64,000 nucleotides of DNA from Cryptomeria japonica (Eukaryota; Streptophyta; Pinopsida; Cupressales; Cupressaceae): positions 609,841,209 through 609,905,208 of the forward strand of contig NC_081413.1 in NCBI RefSeq assembly GCF_030272615.1, in the 5' to 3' direction. The position numbers and the translations under genes are program-made. The notes beneath the pieces were generated by a model. It was given only the letters and a program-made list of their open reading frames with translations, did no database searches and was not told the DNA's origin. This document shows, piece after piece, positions 1 to 11,645 of the stretch. Positions within the stretch are counted from its first letter, which is position 1. Each line of letters starts with the position of its first letter.

Positions 1-2005
1 CTTAAGTAAAAAGAGATTTAAGAGCCCCAAATGATGAATGTAATCATCGTCTTTGAATGTTTTGATCCGAGGAGTTTGCTTCTTCAATTCATCCCCCAGC
101 GACAGATACTTGAATATTATCTGGTTGACAGTAGGGGCCATATCCTTACTCCGATCAATCTCTGACAAGGCCCAATCCTTGACGCTGATGAGTTGTTTCG
201 CAGATCCTCCAAGGATATCACTTCTCCTTCCTTGTAGATGGAAGGCATTCCAACGGGTTTCTCATCATCTAATTCCTTCAGGTCTCTCCTCAGCGTATCT
301 TCAAGTTTGACATGATTTTCCATATACGCATTCCCCTCAGCCTTTTCCTCTGGTGTCATGGCATCGACATTGTTTAGTACTTCCTGCAATCGTGCTCTTA
401 ACCTTTCATGCTCTGTTAGCGCTTTTATCGTTCCACTGTAAACTGTCCAATATGGTTCGACCTGTAAGAGCATGGTGTTAAACCGATGTCCTATAATGTC
501 ATTGACCAATTTGTCTATTTTTTGTTGGACATTGTCTGCGCGTTTATTGGCCTTTTCTGCCTGATACTTCCAGTATAGGGCATCAGAGACGTCATCCAAG
601 CTGCGTCCTGTGGGGTATGAGGTGTATTCGTTGATAGGAGTCCCCGTCTCTAATTGCAATACCTTTGCCTGCAGCTTCTGATTTTCCTCCTTGGATTTTT
701 CATATAGTCCCTTATATGTAACGTTCTCTCTGACCAAAAACTCTGTCTGGTCCAAGTTCAATCTTGCAACATCGAGGTTGAGCTTTGCAGTGACCCTAGG
801 ATCAGTCTTTCCAACCTGATGAACCATGAGATGCCCAAAGGTTTCTTCTATATCCACAATGATAGGCCTCCTCCCCTTTGGATATAGTGCCCACTGTAGG
901 AGAGCTTTCTTGTCTGGATCATATCCAGAGCCTAGGAACAGTTTGTCTATCTCCTGGGGCAACACTTGTTGATTCAAATCTTGTTTTTTCAAGAAGCCAT
1001 CAAATAAGAGTGCTGAATTGATATCCCAACCAGAGAAGATGATTACACCAGCTTCTTCAGACCATTCTTATCATAAGACCTAATGCTGAACTCTTCTGGC
1101 CAGAAGTTAATTTCTTGTCCACAATAGAGAAGAATATGCATTAACATGGAGTATAATGAAAAGTGAACATTCACAAGGTCTCCTTTCAATTTTTCCAGCC
1201 CATGATTCAAGGCATCTGCAACATAAGTGGCAAAATCAAATGACCTAGGGTCTTTTGATTGTATATCAGCACATAGAACCATAACCCCAATATCCATGAG
1301 TGGATGAGCCTCTAGGCCTAGTACTTGGGCTGCAGCATAATACATATACTTGAAATATGGATGGAAGTGGTTGACATCAAACGGCACCTTGTCATTTTTG
1401 CCAAACTGAACAAATGACCCACCCACTTTTGGCCTGTGAACAGGTAACCTCCAAGACCTGTAGATGTTTTCCAAACTAAAGAATTCCTGTGAAAGCTTCT
1501 TCATATCAATAGTCTCCTCTACTTCCCAGTCCAAATCAAAAACCATATCAATAGTCTGCTTATTAATCACTACTAATGTATTGCCTCTGTAATCACATAT
1601 GGTTTTGGTTCTTGGGTTGTAACAATCTACCAGAGCTTTCATTAATTCTACATCTACAAACACATTTGGGACTACTAACTTGCCTAGATTCTTCTTCCAT
1701 AGATTGCTTATGGGTTCAGGTGCATCCCTTCTTTTGTAGCCAAATAAAAATAGCTCATGCCCTCTTATCTCAGTCCAAATGTCTCCTAAGTTTTCAAATC
1801 TGTCTTCTAATCCTTCTTCTTCACTTTTGATCTTTTTTGACCTTACACTAGACGATGGACACTGGTCTAATAAGTCCTGAGTCAGAGCTCTCCCTTCTTT
1901 CTTCTGTCTCTTGGGCTTCTCTTCAGGGTTCAGCTCTTTTCCCTTCCTACTCCTTTTAGAAGAAGAAGACGAAGGTTCCATAATCACAGTAAATAAGAGA
2001 GACAA
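1..2005 (-). pseudogene. Broken retroelement-associated ORF of unknown function, running off the left edge
   Basis: A frame opens at about 2005 (or at the internal Met at 1981, which begins a Ser- and Lys/Arg-rich, nuclear-signal-like N-terminus) and stays open to 1043. A frameshift near 1045-1060 leads into the next open piece (to about 210), and a second shift near 200-215 leads into a piece that runs off the window. The first ~320 residues look globular: an LVVPNVFVDVEL block, then a YFKYMYYAAAQVLG helix-like block, then LYSMLMHILLY. The second piece is rich in Glu, Lys and Leu and is probably coiled coil. The same blocks in the same order recur in the plus-strand ORF at 24047-25446, so this is a repeated, retroelement-borne family and not a host gene. 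I see no RT, integrase, protease or zinc-knuckle motif, and I cannot assign a function. The homology between copies is clear; the role is unknown. Confidence 0.7.
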
Positions 2006-2895
2006 TACTTACTTGGTGAATGCTCAACTTCTCTGGTTATCGCTTGCAAGTCTCTGCAGGTTCTTCGCAGCTTTCAATCTTTTAGCATCGATCTGATTCT
2101 TACGAAAATTCACTCAGTTCAACTGTAATTGAATGGGCAACTTGTGTACAGTTAATGTTCTGCATCTGTAACGGCTACTCAAGTGTTTTAAACTTAACTG
2201 CAGATGTGACACTCTTCAACTGGGCCTTTAACTCTTTCGCGGGAAGTACAATTCGCTCAAAATGCTCATATCTCAAGTTATCGATGAAACCCTTGTCTTC
2301 GGCCGAGTGTTTGAATCTTCCATCGAAAGCTCATTTTCTTCGATATTATTGTTTCGGTGAAAAGCTTACGTCGAGAAGCCGCTTTTAAGACTCATCGAAA
2401 CCACTCTTTCATCGATAGACCCCCTTTTCGATAAGTCGCTCGCAAGTTTCATCGATGTCATACTTTCGATGAGTTTCTTTCTTCGGTGTAGGCTTATGCT
2501 CGTTCATCGATATCCCTTTTTCATCGATATCCTTCTTTATCGATGAAACAGCCTTACTTCTGTTCGACACTACGTTCATCGATGAAAACTTGCATTTCGA
2601 TGAATGCCTTTTGAGTTTCTTCGGTAATGATATTCCTTCGAAATCACCCTTTTGCCTTTTTTGTTTTTACTTTTTCGATGAAACTTAGAGTATCGATGAG
2701 TGGTTTTCTACGTTCATCGAAGGTAACCTTTTGCCAAAATACCTTTGCTTAATGCTTGTGTCGATGAAAACACTTCTTTCGATGAAACTTCCTCTGCAAT
2801 GTTCGATACAGTTTGCTGGTCGAAATATCCTTTAGTCTTCATGCTTATGGAAACATACATTTTTTTTATATATTTTTATTTTCAAAAATAGTGCT
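2006..2895. other. Non-coding leader with a TCGA/ATCGAT-rich stretch
   Basis: No gene is seen between the ORF start at 2005 and the truncated LTR at about 2896. From about 2275 to 2825 there are roughly two dozen TCGA tetramers, most inside ATCGATGAA or TTCGATGAA and their reverse complements, spaced irregularly at 10-40 bases. Outside this stretch TCGA is scarce. The stretch lies 5' of the minus-strand ORF. It may be the LTR or untranslated leader of the element carrying that ORF, but no second copy is present to prove it. Confidence 0.5.
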
Positions 2896-3828
2896 CAACA
2901 AGGTGGAACTCAGGTGAGCTCACACGTTGATTGATAGTTGAACTGCTGATTTGGAGGTGGAACTCAATTGATTGAATTGATTAATTAAGTTAAGTGATGG
3001 AGAAAAAAATTGATTGAAAGATGAAAAAGAATGATCAGAGGATAACTAATTGATGAAATAGTTAACTGATTGAAAGTTGATTGAGAGCTTTATTTAGAAA
3101 AAGCTAACTATAAGATAGAAATAGGAATTGAAAAGATAATTGAATTAATTAATTTAGCATGTGCTTGCACTTTGACTTTGATTTTCAATTTAACCTTTGC
3201 ATGAGGATTAATTCAAATATTAAATTTATTTTAAATTCAATTTGTTATTTGAATATATTTAGAACTTGACTTTGATTTTCAATTTGATTTTTGTAATCAT
3301 GCACATGTATTTGAAATTAAAAGAATATGAATTTGAATGAATTTGGATGAAATATGATATTAAACAAAATTAAAAGAAATATGAATTTGGGGATTTGGGA
3401 TTAAATGAAATTAATTAGTTAATTAAATAATTTAATTATTTAGAAATCAAATTTAATTAAATAATAAAGATTATTTATATTAAAGGATTAAAATCATAAT
3501 TAATATTTAATTAATATTTAGAAAAGGGTTAATGATTAATTGATTAGAGATAGAAATTGAGAATGAATTTATTTAAATAATAAAGATTATTTAAATTGAA
3601 AGATTATAATCACAATTTATTAAATAATAAATATTTAATCAATCATTAGAAAATAGTTTAAATGATTAAATGAAGATAGAATTGAAACTGGAATAATTAG
3701 TAGGATGATGAGGAAATATGAATTTAGAAGACTAAGATTAATTAACTTAACTAAAGAATTAAAGAATTATTTAATCAATTACAGGAATAATTAGTACATT
3801 ATCAATGAGACATTTTGAGGTGTCTACA
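2896..3828 (-). repeat. 3' LTR (truncated) of the 2896-12952 element
   Basis: About 930 bases match the inner part of 11646-12952, with scattered substitutions and small indels. The inner boundary at 3828 is exact (TG on the minus strand). The outer 315 bases of the LTR are missing and are replaced by unrelated sequence from about 2895 leftward. Confidence 0.85.
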
Positions 3829-3846
3829 TTTGCCCTTCTTTGAGAC
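3829..3846 (-). other. Polypurine tract of the 2896-12952 element
   Basis: The minus strand reads GTCTCAAAGAAGGGCAAA directly before the 3' LTR. Its position and purine content fit the plus-strand priming site of an LTR retrotransposon. Confidence 0.7.
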
Positions 3847-4146
3847 AATGTCAGAACGATGTTGTTTCAAAGAAAATAAGAAAAAATCATGCCCCAGTAT
3901 ACCCTGGTGATTCTTAGGGTGTAAAGCCCCCTCGAGAGATTGTTTATGCATTAAAGGTATGAATAATCTCTTGAAAGAAGAAAAATATGAGATAGAAGAA
4001 TAGTTAGTTGATGATATGAATAGGTTTGATTGAGTAGAAGCAATGATTGGAGTGTTTTGTAGATTTATTGAATGCTAAGATTGATAGGATTGACATGCTT
4101 GATAGGTTTGATCAGATTGATTTGATAAAGATAAAGATTAAGTCCA

Positions 4147-4285
4147 GTTTCAGGAAGGAAACAACTTGTATAAGACAAAGATGATCAAAACATCTGGTTT
4201 CAAGAAGGATACATCCTGTATAAGACAAAGACGATCAAAATATCTGGTTTTAGGAAGGATACATCCTGTATAAAACAAATGATAG
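4147..4285. repeat. 50-bp tandem repeat, about 2.8 copies
   Basis: Units start at 4147, 4197 and 4247, an exact 50-base spacing. Each runs GTTTCAAGAAGGATACATCC, then TGTATAAGACAAAGACGATC, then AAAATATCTG, with a few substitutions between copies. Confidence 0.85.
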
Positions 4286-5279
4286 ATCCAAAATTGGATG
4301 AATAATAAAATATAATGAAGGTGAGGAATAATTGATTGATAGATAGAATAGTTGATATGAGAAAATGATAGAATTATAGATGAAAAGATTGGAGTTAAGT
4401 GATGAGAGAGATCAAGTTAGATGAAAGAATAATTGAAAAGAATTGAAAAGGTTGATAAAAAAAAAGATGCTTGATGAAAGAATGATTTGAAGAGACAATT
4501 AGCATGATGAGATCAGAAACAATTGGTATGAATTGAAATGATATGATGATGATTTGATTGAAAATGATAGACTGCAAATGAGGATGATGGTTTTCATGAA
4601 CTTTTGTGCCTTTATTCATAGCACAATATATATTCAACACTAAGCCTTATTATGTAACAATGAAGCTTTGCACATTAGGGTATAAGTAACAAAGATGTAA
4701 AGATATCTAATTGAAGAAATAAACACGTAGAAGACAAGGAGTGAACCCTCCATTCTAGGAATTACGATAGGGGTTGAGGTATGTGTGGCATTCACAAGCT
4801 GAATGCTTCTATCACAGACACCCACTAGAGAAATTTCCCCAGAACTTTATTGGTTCACACCACAAACAACAAACAAAGAAAAAGATAATGGCCATCATGG
4901 CTCCTCTAGTCACTTGTGGACATCCTTGAGTAGCATAGGAACACAATCTGTGGCCAAATGATAAAAGATAAAGACTAACCTGAACAAAATTTAGCAACTA
5001 TACTGACCTTGTGCCTTCATTCTCAATTGCTTGATGTGATAGTTGATAATGTCTCATCTCATAAAGTTGCAAACCCCGTTTAAGACTGACCTGTCTAATT
5101 TCAAGTGTATCCTCTTTTGTTTAAGATAAGATAATGATCACTTGATATGGATATGATACGATTGATAAGACAGTTTGATCAGTTGATTGCATATGCTTCA
5201 CTGGATAGTCGTATCCTTTGTTAACTTCGTGCGAAGTGTTTGCTAGATATCTGCTAGGGTGTTTAATTCTTGCAAGACA

Positions 5280-5620
5280 TTTTATTGCAAGTTTTTTGAT
5301 TGTTTTTGGATTTAATTTTGTGGATCAATATTTGAATGTTTTTGGATTCTGTGGATTGATATTTGAATGTTTTTGGTTGATTTTTTTAGGACATTATATG
5401 GATGTTTTTGATTGATTTTTTTAGGACTTTTTTGAATGTTTTTGGATTTTATGTTTTCCTTTTCAATGTTTTTGAATTTTATGTTTTCTCAATGTTTTTG
5501 GATTTTGTGTTTTTCATTGTTTTTGGTATTTTGTGGTTTGGATTTTTTTGTTTTTCACTGTTTTTGGATTTTTTTTGTTTTTCACTTTTTTTGGTATTTT
5601 GTGGTTTGGATTTGATGAAA
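5280..5620. repeat. T-rich degenerate minisatellite
   Basis: The stretch is built of variants of GAATGTTTTTGGATTTTGTG and TGTTTTTCACTGTTTTTGGA on the plus strand. It has almost no C and is plainly low-complexity. It produces spurious Phe-rich frames. Confidence 0.7.
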
Positions 5621-7233
5621 CATGACCTGTCATCAACTGATAAAGATAAGACTAACTTGGACAAAATCCACCAGCCATATTGATCTATGTCATTGTTTTG
5701 ATTGTTTGATGATTGATAGGAATGTCTGGTTTGAGAGAGTGAATACCTCGTGTAAGACCCATCTGTCTGGTTTTGAGTGTACCCTTCCCTATATAAGACA
5801 TGTTGATGTTTGATAGAGTTTGATCGATAAATTGATTAACAAGACATGTGATCAGTTTGATTGTAGACTTTGAGAGTTTGTCTGTTGTTGATTTGATTCG
5901 ATGGTCAGCATATGCTTTCTTGCATTGATTTTCAATTTTTAAGGCTTTTTTCAGGACATTTTATGACTTTTTAGGATTTTGTTATTATTTTTTAGGTTTT
6001 TTTAAGCTATGACCCCAGTATGCAGACCTGTATGTCATGATGATCTGCAAAATGCATGTGGAGACAATAAATTTTTGACATGACCTATGTTAATGCAATA
6101 TGCATGATGAAGATGCATTTCCTATTCGAACAAGGATGATTGTGTTTGTTTAGCATTTTGTAATACACTAATTGAATTGGAGGTACAAAACATTTCATAG
6201 ATAAGCGGTCAATCGATCCTTAAAGTCCCTTGGAACATCCAAATTAACACACTTAGTGACTATGATTTATAAATGGAGACACAAAAAAATTACCCATTGG
6301 TCCTTGAAACTTTGATCTTCTTTTGCCCATGTGTGTGTAAATGAGTTAATTCCTGCTCGTGTTCACTAAAGATCCTTAGCATCCTATATGACTAGCTACA
6401 TGGATTATTCTAACTTCAAAATCATCTCGAATAGAGCCTCATTGCCAGCAAGCTTTTAGAGCTCCAATGAGGTTATAGACTGTAGTTTCTAAAATATTGC
6501 TCCATTGCCAGCAGGTGTCCATAGCCCTGATGGAGTTACTCGCATGTTCCCATAGTCAAGCTTTTTGTCTCACTTTATATGTGTGATATTTTAGTTATAT
6601 ATCATTGCTCTTTTGCCTTGAGATGGATATTTGGCATAGCATTTTTTCTTTTATATTTTCTTGCCTTGACTTGTAAGTAATGAAACCTACTTGGGTGTGA
6701 CAATTACAGTGGCACTGAAATAGAATTTTAGATTTTTCACTAGTCATATGATCAACTAGGTGTCTCAAATGAATTAGAGATTTTGTTAAAGTGCGAGATA
6801 TAACAATTGATAGATTTTGGGTTAACAAGTCTCAAATAGTGAAATCACTACCCAACCATAAGTAAAGCATCGTCACAGGGTGATGTTGAAAATCAATGAC
6901 ATTAGGAACTCAAAGACTTCATGTACAAATATCCAAGAAAGGAGATGATCATTGTTTCTCTTGAATACAAACAAATGATAAACTTGGACAATTGCCTTAT
7001 TTTATTAATGCTTCTATATGCTAATACATAAAATTATATGCCATGAAATATGTGAATATGATGTGCTTGAAAAGAAACTATATGTGATGCAGTGATTTGA
7101 ATAAAATGAGATGCAATGTAGAAAGAAAAACCTAAAGTAACCCAGCCCTTAGATATAATATCATTTAAGGTGCATGTTGTTCATAGGGTCGGGGAGTTTT
7201 GTGTAGGTAGTTCATTGGTCTTTGTTTGAAGAG

Positions 7234-9030
7234 TCAGATAAAGATGTCTTTTCCAATTGGATATAAAGACTCACCTAAGTGTACATGTTCAACATCTCCA
7301 ATGTTGATTTCCTTAGTTTTTGGATTTTGTGGATCCTCAGAGGGAAATCTAGCTCTAGAACCCATGAATTCAGCTATAACCTTATCATTTTCAAAGCAAT
7401 TCAATTGTGGTAGGTTCTCTTGCTCCCAGTCTATGAAGTGTGGGTGTATGAGGCAAATAGATTTTGGTTCCAAAGTTGTGACCACATTGGCATGTGAAAA
7501 TGGCACACATACAATCATTGATAAATTGTTCTCTGCAATATGATTATTAGGATTGGTGATTTCATTGATAAGAAATTCATGAAAAAACTTGTGTAGAGGG
7601 ATTGAGATCATGAGGGCGACTAGGAGAAATGGTAAGTTCATTTGAGAGGGAATCTTGTGAGGAACATGGAGGGTTATGACATGGAGATGAAGGGATGGAG
7701 ATAAATTGATCAGGATCTGGAGAAATAATGGGATCTTGCTTAGGACATGAAGGTGAAGGAATACTTTGATCTTGACTTGGAAAGGGATTATTAGGAAGGA
7801 TGGAAGGGATGTCCTTATCTTGCTTAGGAGATGGATGGGACTTGAAAGGACAATTTATTTTTGAGATGGAAGGGCATCATTATGAATGGAATAGAAAAGA
7901 GCGAGGGGATCATCATAAGATTCTTGGTTGGTGGGATCTTGATAAAAAATCAGGTAGGATGGAAGGGTTTATTCTTGATCTTGATTTATTTCAAGACTCA
8001 TTTATTCTGATTTTGGATCATCCTCTTGACATGGTGAAGGAGTTTTGATATGCATTGGAGATTCATGGAAGTTTTCAACATATTGGCCTCATGAGAAAGG
8101 ATTTTGAATGAGACTCTCTGTGATAGGAGTATATGATGTGATTGGATCTTCAATTTCTGAAGCATGGGAAGGACTAGCATCATGACTTGGATTAGATTGG
8201 ATTTGTATTATGGATAGAGTTTGGGAGGTTTCATTATTGGATAAAGATGGTGTAGCATTCTCTTGTGTGACTTTTGGGTATGAGGAAATGGTGGAAGATA
8301 TGGAAGCTACTTGAGGTGCAAAGTCTTGATGGGAAGAGCCATTGCTAGACATGGGCAGATTACCTTGTTTCATGATAGGTGACACACTAACCATGTTCAA
8401 TTAATGTCCAAAGGGTGACATGTTTCTAAATACACTCATTCATTTGTGGAACCCTTGGTGGTGTATTTGAAGACATAGGAGGATATTCACAGACATGTGA
8501 TGTGACTGAAGGCAAAATTGACTATGTGATTGTGTGTGACTTTGGTAGTGGTTGACTTGTTTGCATAATTTGTGGTGCTGAGAGTTGTGTTGTTTGTTGT
8601 ATTCCTTGTTGGACTTGTATTGTTGGATATGTTTGATGTTGATATTTGTTTCTCATGTTTATTTGTGTGAGAATAGTTGGTATTTCTGATTTCATAATAA
8701 GAGCTCACACATCAACTGGCTCTAGGTTTGTATTGGGTCATTCGAATTTTTGAAATAGTTTGAACATCTGGGATCTACTCTCTTCAATTTTTTTAACATT
8801 TTGTTCCAAGATTTCTATTTCTCAAGCTAGTTTATCTTCAAGTGATGGAGAAATAGGTATGACACTTGTTTTTTCTTGATAAGTTTGATGCAAGTTTTGG
8901 GACATTTATATGTTGGATTGAGACGATTGATTGTTTGGTTGCAATGACATGGTCCCACGAAAGTTGGACATTTGATAAGGGTAATGTTGTCTCCTATAGT
9001 TTTGAGAGTGTGTTTCAACCATTGCACTAT
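7234..9030 (-). pseudogene. Degenerate low-complexity retroelement ORF remnants (possible gag region)
   Basis: Several minus-strand frames lie end to end: about 8827-9027, 8487-8708 (Asn/Thr-rich), 8089-8400 (Ser/Pro-rich) and 7234-7641. Between them, frames rich in Pro, Ser and Gln continue with stop codons and shifts. The order fits one long protein-coding region on the element's sense strand, beginning near 9030 with an Asn/Gln-rich N-terminus. No zinc knuckle, protease Asp-Ser/Thr-Gly or RT motif is visible. The position (second kilobase group after the primer-binding site) suggests a gag-like or accessory ORF, but that rests on position and composition only. Confidence 0.35.
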
Positions 9031-9239
9031 ATGCCATTTTGTTTTAATTTTTAAAGTTTAGGGATGAAATGCAATGTAACTAAGGGATGAAAATGCAACC
9101 CTATTTTTTTGAATTTTTTGACAAATTGGATTAAGGAAAGACAAGATGAAACCCTAAAGAATGACAAAGTAACTTTGGACTTGGACTAGGGAACAACATA
9201 ATTTTGAAGATAATGCAAAATGGAGATAATGATTTGACC

Positions 9240-9720
9240 CTAAGTCTTATGAGGATGAAGACTATGCAAGGACTAAAACTAGGATTATGACGACTATGCA
9301 AGGACTTATGCAAAGATTATGATGACCATGCAAGGATTTATGTGAGGATTATGATGATTGTGCAAGGACTTATGCAAATATTATGACGACAATGTAAGGA
9401 CTTATGTGAGTACTATGATGACTATACAAATATTATAATGACTAAGCAAGGAGTTATGAGAAGATTATGATGAATATGCAAGGAGTTATGTGAAGATTTG
9501 TGCAAAGACTATGCAAGGACTTATGCAAGGATTGATATAAATGAGGATGATAATGAGGACTATGTAAGGAATAATACAAAGCCTAAGGATGTAAATGAGT
9601 ACTATAATGAGGGCGATAATGAGGAATATGCAAATTAAGGACATAAGTGGGGACTATAATGAGGACGATAGTGAGGACAATGCAAACCCGAAGGACTCTA
9701 AGAAAACCTATGATCACAAA
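9240..9720. repeat. Degenerate ~36-bp minisatellite
   Basis: Repeated variants of GACTATGCAAGGACTTATGC followed by AAAGATTATGATGAC occur about ten times, with increasing decay toward 9720, where GATAATGAGGAC variants dominate. No gene is seen here. Confidence 0.7.
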
Positions 9721-10731
9721 TATGCAAAATTTTGGACTTTGTTGGAATGTCTGATGTTTCAAGGTAGACTCTGTTTCAAGTAACTTTGTTTGTAGGACAA
9801 GTCTGTTGGTTTTCAAATCTAAGAACACTATTTGAAGATAGGTATAGCTAACTGAACTGTGTTCTAACAAACTCTGAGAATTCAGAGATACACAAGGTAG
9901 GGCTTGAAATAGCTCAAATACTAACTCTGGTACAACGATACACATAAAAGCACATAAGACAATCTTAGGCTGGAAAGTGGAAACCATTCAATGAGGCCCT
10001 CACAACAAAATACCAAAACAAGATGAATAGATAGAGAGTTTGGCAGCACTGGCTCCACTCCACGACACACACTTCTCGGGCATGCTAGTCTCTCTTAACC
10101 TGAAGATCCGAAGATCTTATCACCAAGGGATTTTTGTATCATAATGCAACGTACATGAAGGGTATCTATGGGGTACAATCCACACTCTCAGAATCATTGA
10201 ATGTGGGATTTGGGCTACTAAGTTGGTTCTTATTGTAAGTTTCGAGGGGTCTTGATCCAATGACGGATTCTCAGAGAAAGCCACTTAAGACTTTAGTTAA
10301 GCTTATCGGTGTAGGGAAGGCCCCCACATATGTCAAATTCTCTCACCACTCTAGCCGCCTAACCGGTATATTTATATAGTGGCTCAAAAAACCAGCTCAA
10401 GAGTACACTGGGAGAGATGATATCCCCAATGCATCCCAATTCGAAGTACCTCTGTGGGGTGATGAAATCTCCAGTCAAAGATACCCCTCACTACTAATAT
10501 GAAAAAGTGGGGTCATTATCACCTTTCCCTTTCTCCCAAGACCCCAAAGGCGGGTGGCAAGGTAGTTAATGCAACAGTAGGTCCACCCCAAACACAATAA
10601 AAAAGTTTTTTCCTTTAAAAAAAACAAAGTGTGAGTTATTCTATTGATAAGCCTGATTCACGTTCATTTTAAAAACCCAAACTTAGGTGTGAGATACGCA
10701 TGTTCATGTCAATTTTAGAACACCAAACTAA
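9721..10731. other. Interior of the LTR element with no recognisable feature
   Basis: I see no coding sequence, repeat or RNA gene in this kilobase. The minus-strand frame at 9583-9987 has no recognisable motif and partly covers the minisatellite. Sequence complexity is higher than in the flanking AT-rich DNA. Confidence 0.4.
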
Positions 10732-10917
10732 AGTGTGAAAGCATGCATGCCAATTTTAACCAGATTTATTTTAAGCCCCAAATTGAAGTGTGAAGGCATG
10801 CATGTCCATTTTAACTAGATTTATTTTAAGCCCCAAATTGAAGTGTGAAAGCATGCATGTCCATTTTAACCAGATTTATTTTAAGCCCCAAATTGAAGTG
10901 TGAAAGCATGCATGCTA
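10732..10917. repeat. 55-bp tandem repeat, three full copies plus a partial
   Basis: Units start at 10732, 10787, 10842 and 10897, exactly 55 bases apart. Each holds AGTGTGAAAGCATGCATG, then CCATTTTAACCAGATTTATT, then TTAAGCCCCAAATTGA. Copies are more than 90 percent alike. Decayed half-copies precede the array from about 10630. Confidence 0.9.
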
Positions 10918-11219
10918 GTGATTTCTAAAAATATTCAGTAATGATCTAGCGTTCTTTGTGATTTCACCACATGCTGCAAACAGATAATCAGTAACCCAAG
11001 TAAACACACAAAAAATAGTAAATCAAACTCTTCATTGAATGAATGCGTTATTATACCTATGCGAATGTGTGAACCCGTGTTTGTGATTGCATGATTCTGG
11101 AAAGGTGATTGCATGATTCTAAAACAAGGAATGCGGTATACTAACAGATCAATTGAGTGAAAATAACAAGGCGAATGCGTAAATCTGTCAGCATAAATGC
11201 TTGACAGTGACAAGACAAT

Positions 11220-11400
11220 TGTGTGATACTATCAGGACCAATGCATGACACCTACCGCGAATGCATGACACTTTTGGCAAATACATGACACTTATGGTGA
11301 ATGCGTATTTTTTTGGCAAATGCATGACACTTATGGTGAATGCATAAAAATATTGGCAAATGCGTAAAAATATTGGCGAATGCGTGACAGATAATGAAAA
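11220..11400. repeat. ~20-bp degenerate repeat around AATGCRTGACACTT
   Basis: About eight spaced copies alternate GGCGAATGCGTGACA, GGCAAATGCATGACACTTAT and GGTGAATGCATAAAAATATT. Single relatives extend to about 11040 and 11530. The array lies in the 5' leader of the element, just downstream of the primer-binding site on the minus strand. Confidence 0.65.
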
Positions 11401-11624
11401 ATCCCACAAAAACACAAACTCAAACCAAAAACTAAAAACTATGAATGTGTATTTGTGTCTACACAAATGCGTAAATCTGTCTATACGATTGTGTGATTCT
11501 GTATGCGCAAGTGCGTGATGATGAGATCCGCCTTTGAAATCCATACAAAACCTATAAAAAATTTGAAAATTTGTACGATCTGCAAAAATCGCACAAACAA
11601 TACAGAGGGTTAATTAGTTGTTGC

Positions 11625-11642
11625 TTCACGTCAGGTTCACCA
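11625..11642 (-). other. Primer-binding site resembling tRNA-Trp
   Basis: The plus strand reads TTCACGTCAGGTTCACCA three bases from the LTR edge at 11646. From memory this is the 3' end of plant tRNA-Trp, ending in CCA, with one mismatch. On the minus strand it is therefore a complementary primer-binding site placed just after the 5' LTR. This fixes the element's orientation. Confidence 0.75.
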
Positions 11643-11645
11643 AAA

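Larger units (their letters stand above)
3847..7233. other. Non-coding interior of the LTR element
   Basis: There is no credible gene in this AT-rich interior. The short Phe-rich frames around 5218-5683 come from T-rich low-complexity DNA. It contains a 50-bp tandem repeat (4147-4285) and a degenerate T-rich repeat (about 5280-5620), listed separately. Fragments related to the 50-bp unit (a spaced TATAAGAC-like core) may recur near 5050 and 5750. Confidence 0.5.

Noticed and set aside
5218-5683. Phe-rich frames of 65 and 93 codons
   Set aside because: They are produced by T-rich low-complexity DNA on one strand and have no motif.
7226-7543. 105-codon plus-strand frame
   Set aside because: It overlaps a longer minus-strand frame on the element's sense strand and has no motif.
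7800-8048. 82-codon plus-strand frame with repeated Asp/Gly/Leu motifs
   Set aside because: It is antisense to the Pro/Ser-rich remnant and follows its GGA-rich repeat composition.
11625-11642. Possible tRNA gene fragment ending in CCA
   Set aside because: Only the 3' 18 bases are present, exactly beside an LTR end, so it is a primer-binding site. The same applies to 18134-18145 and 44646-44657.
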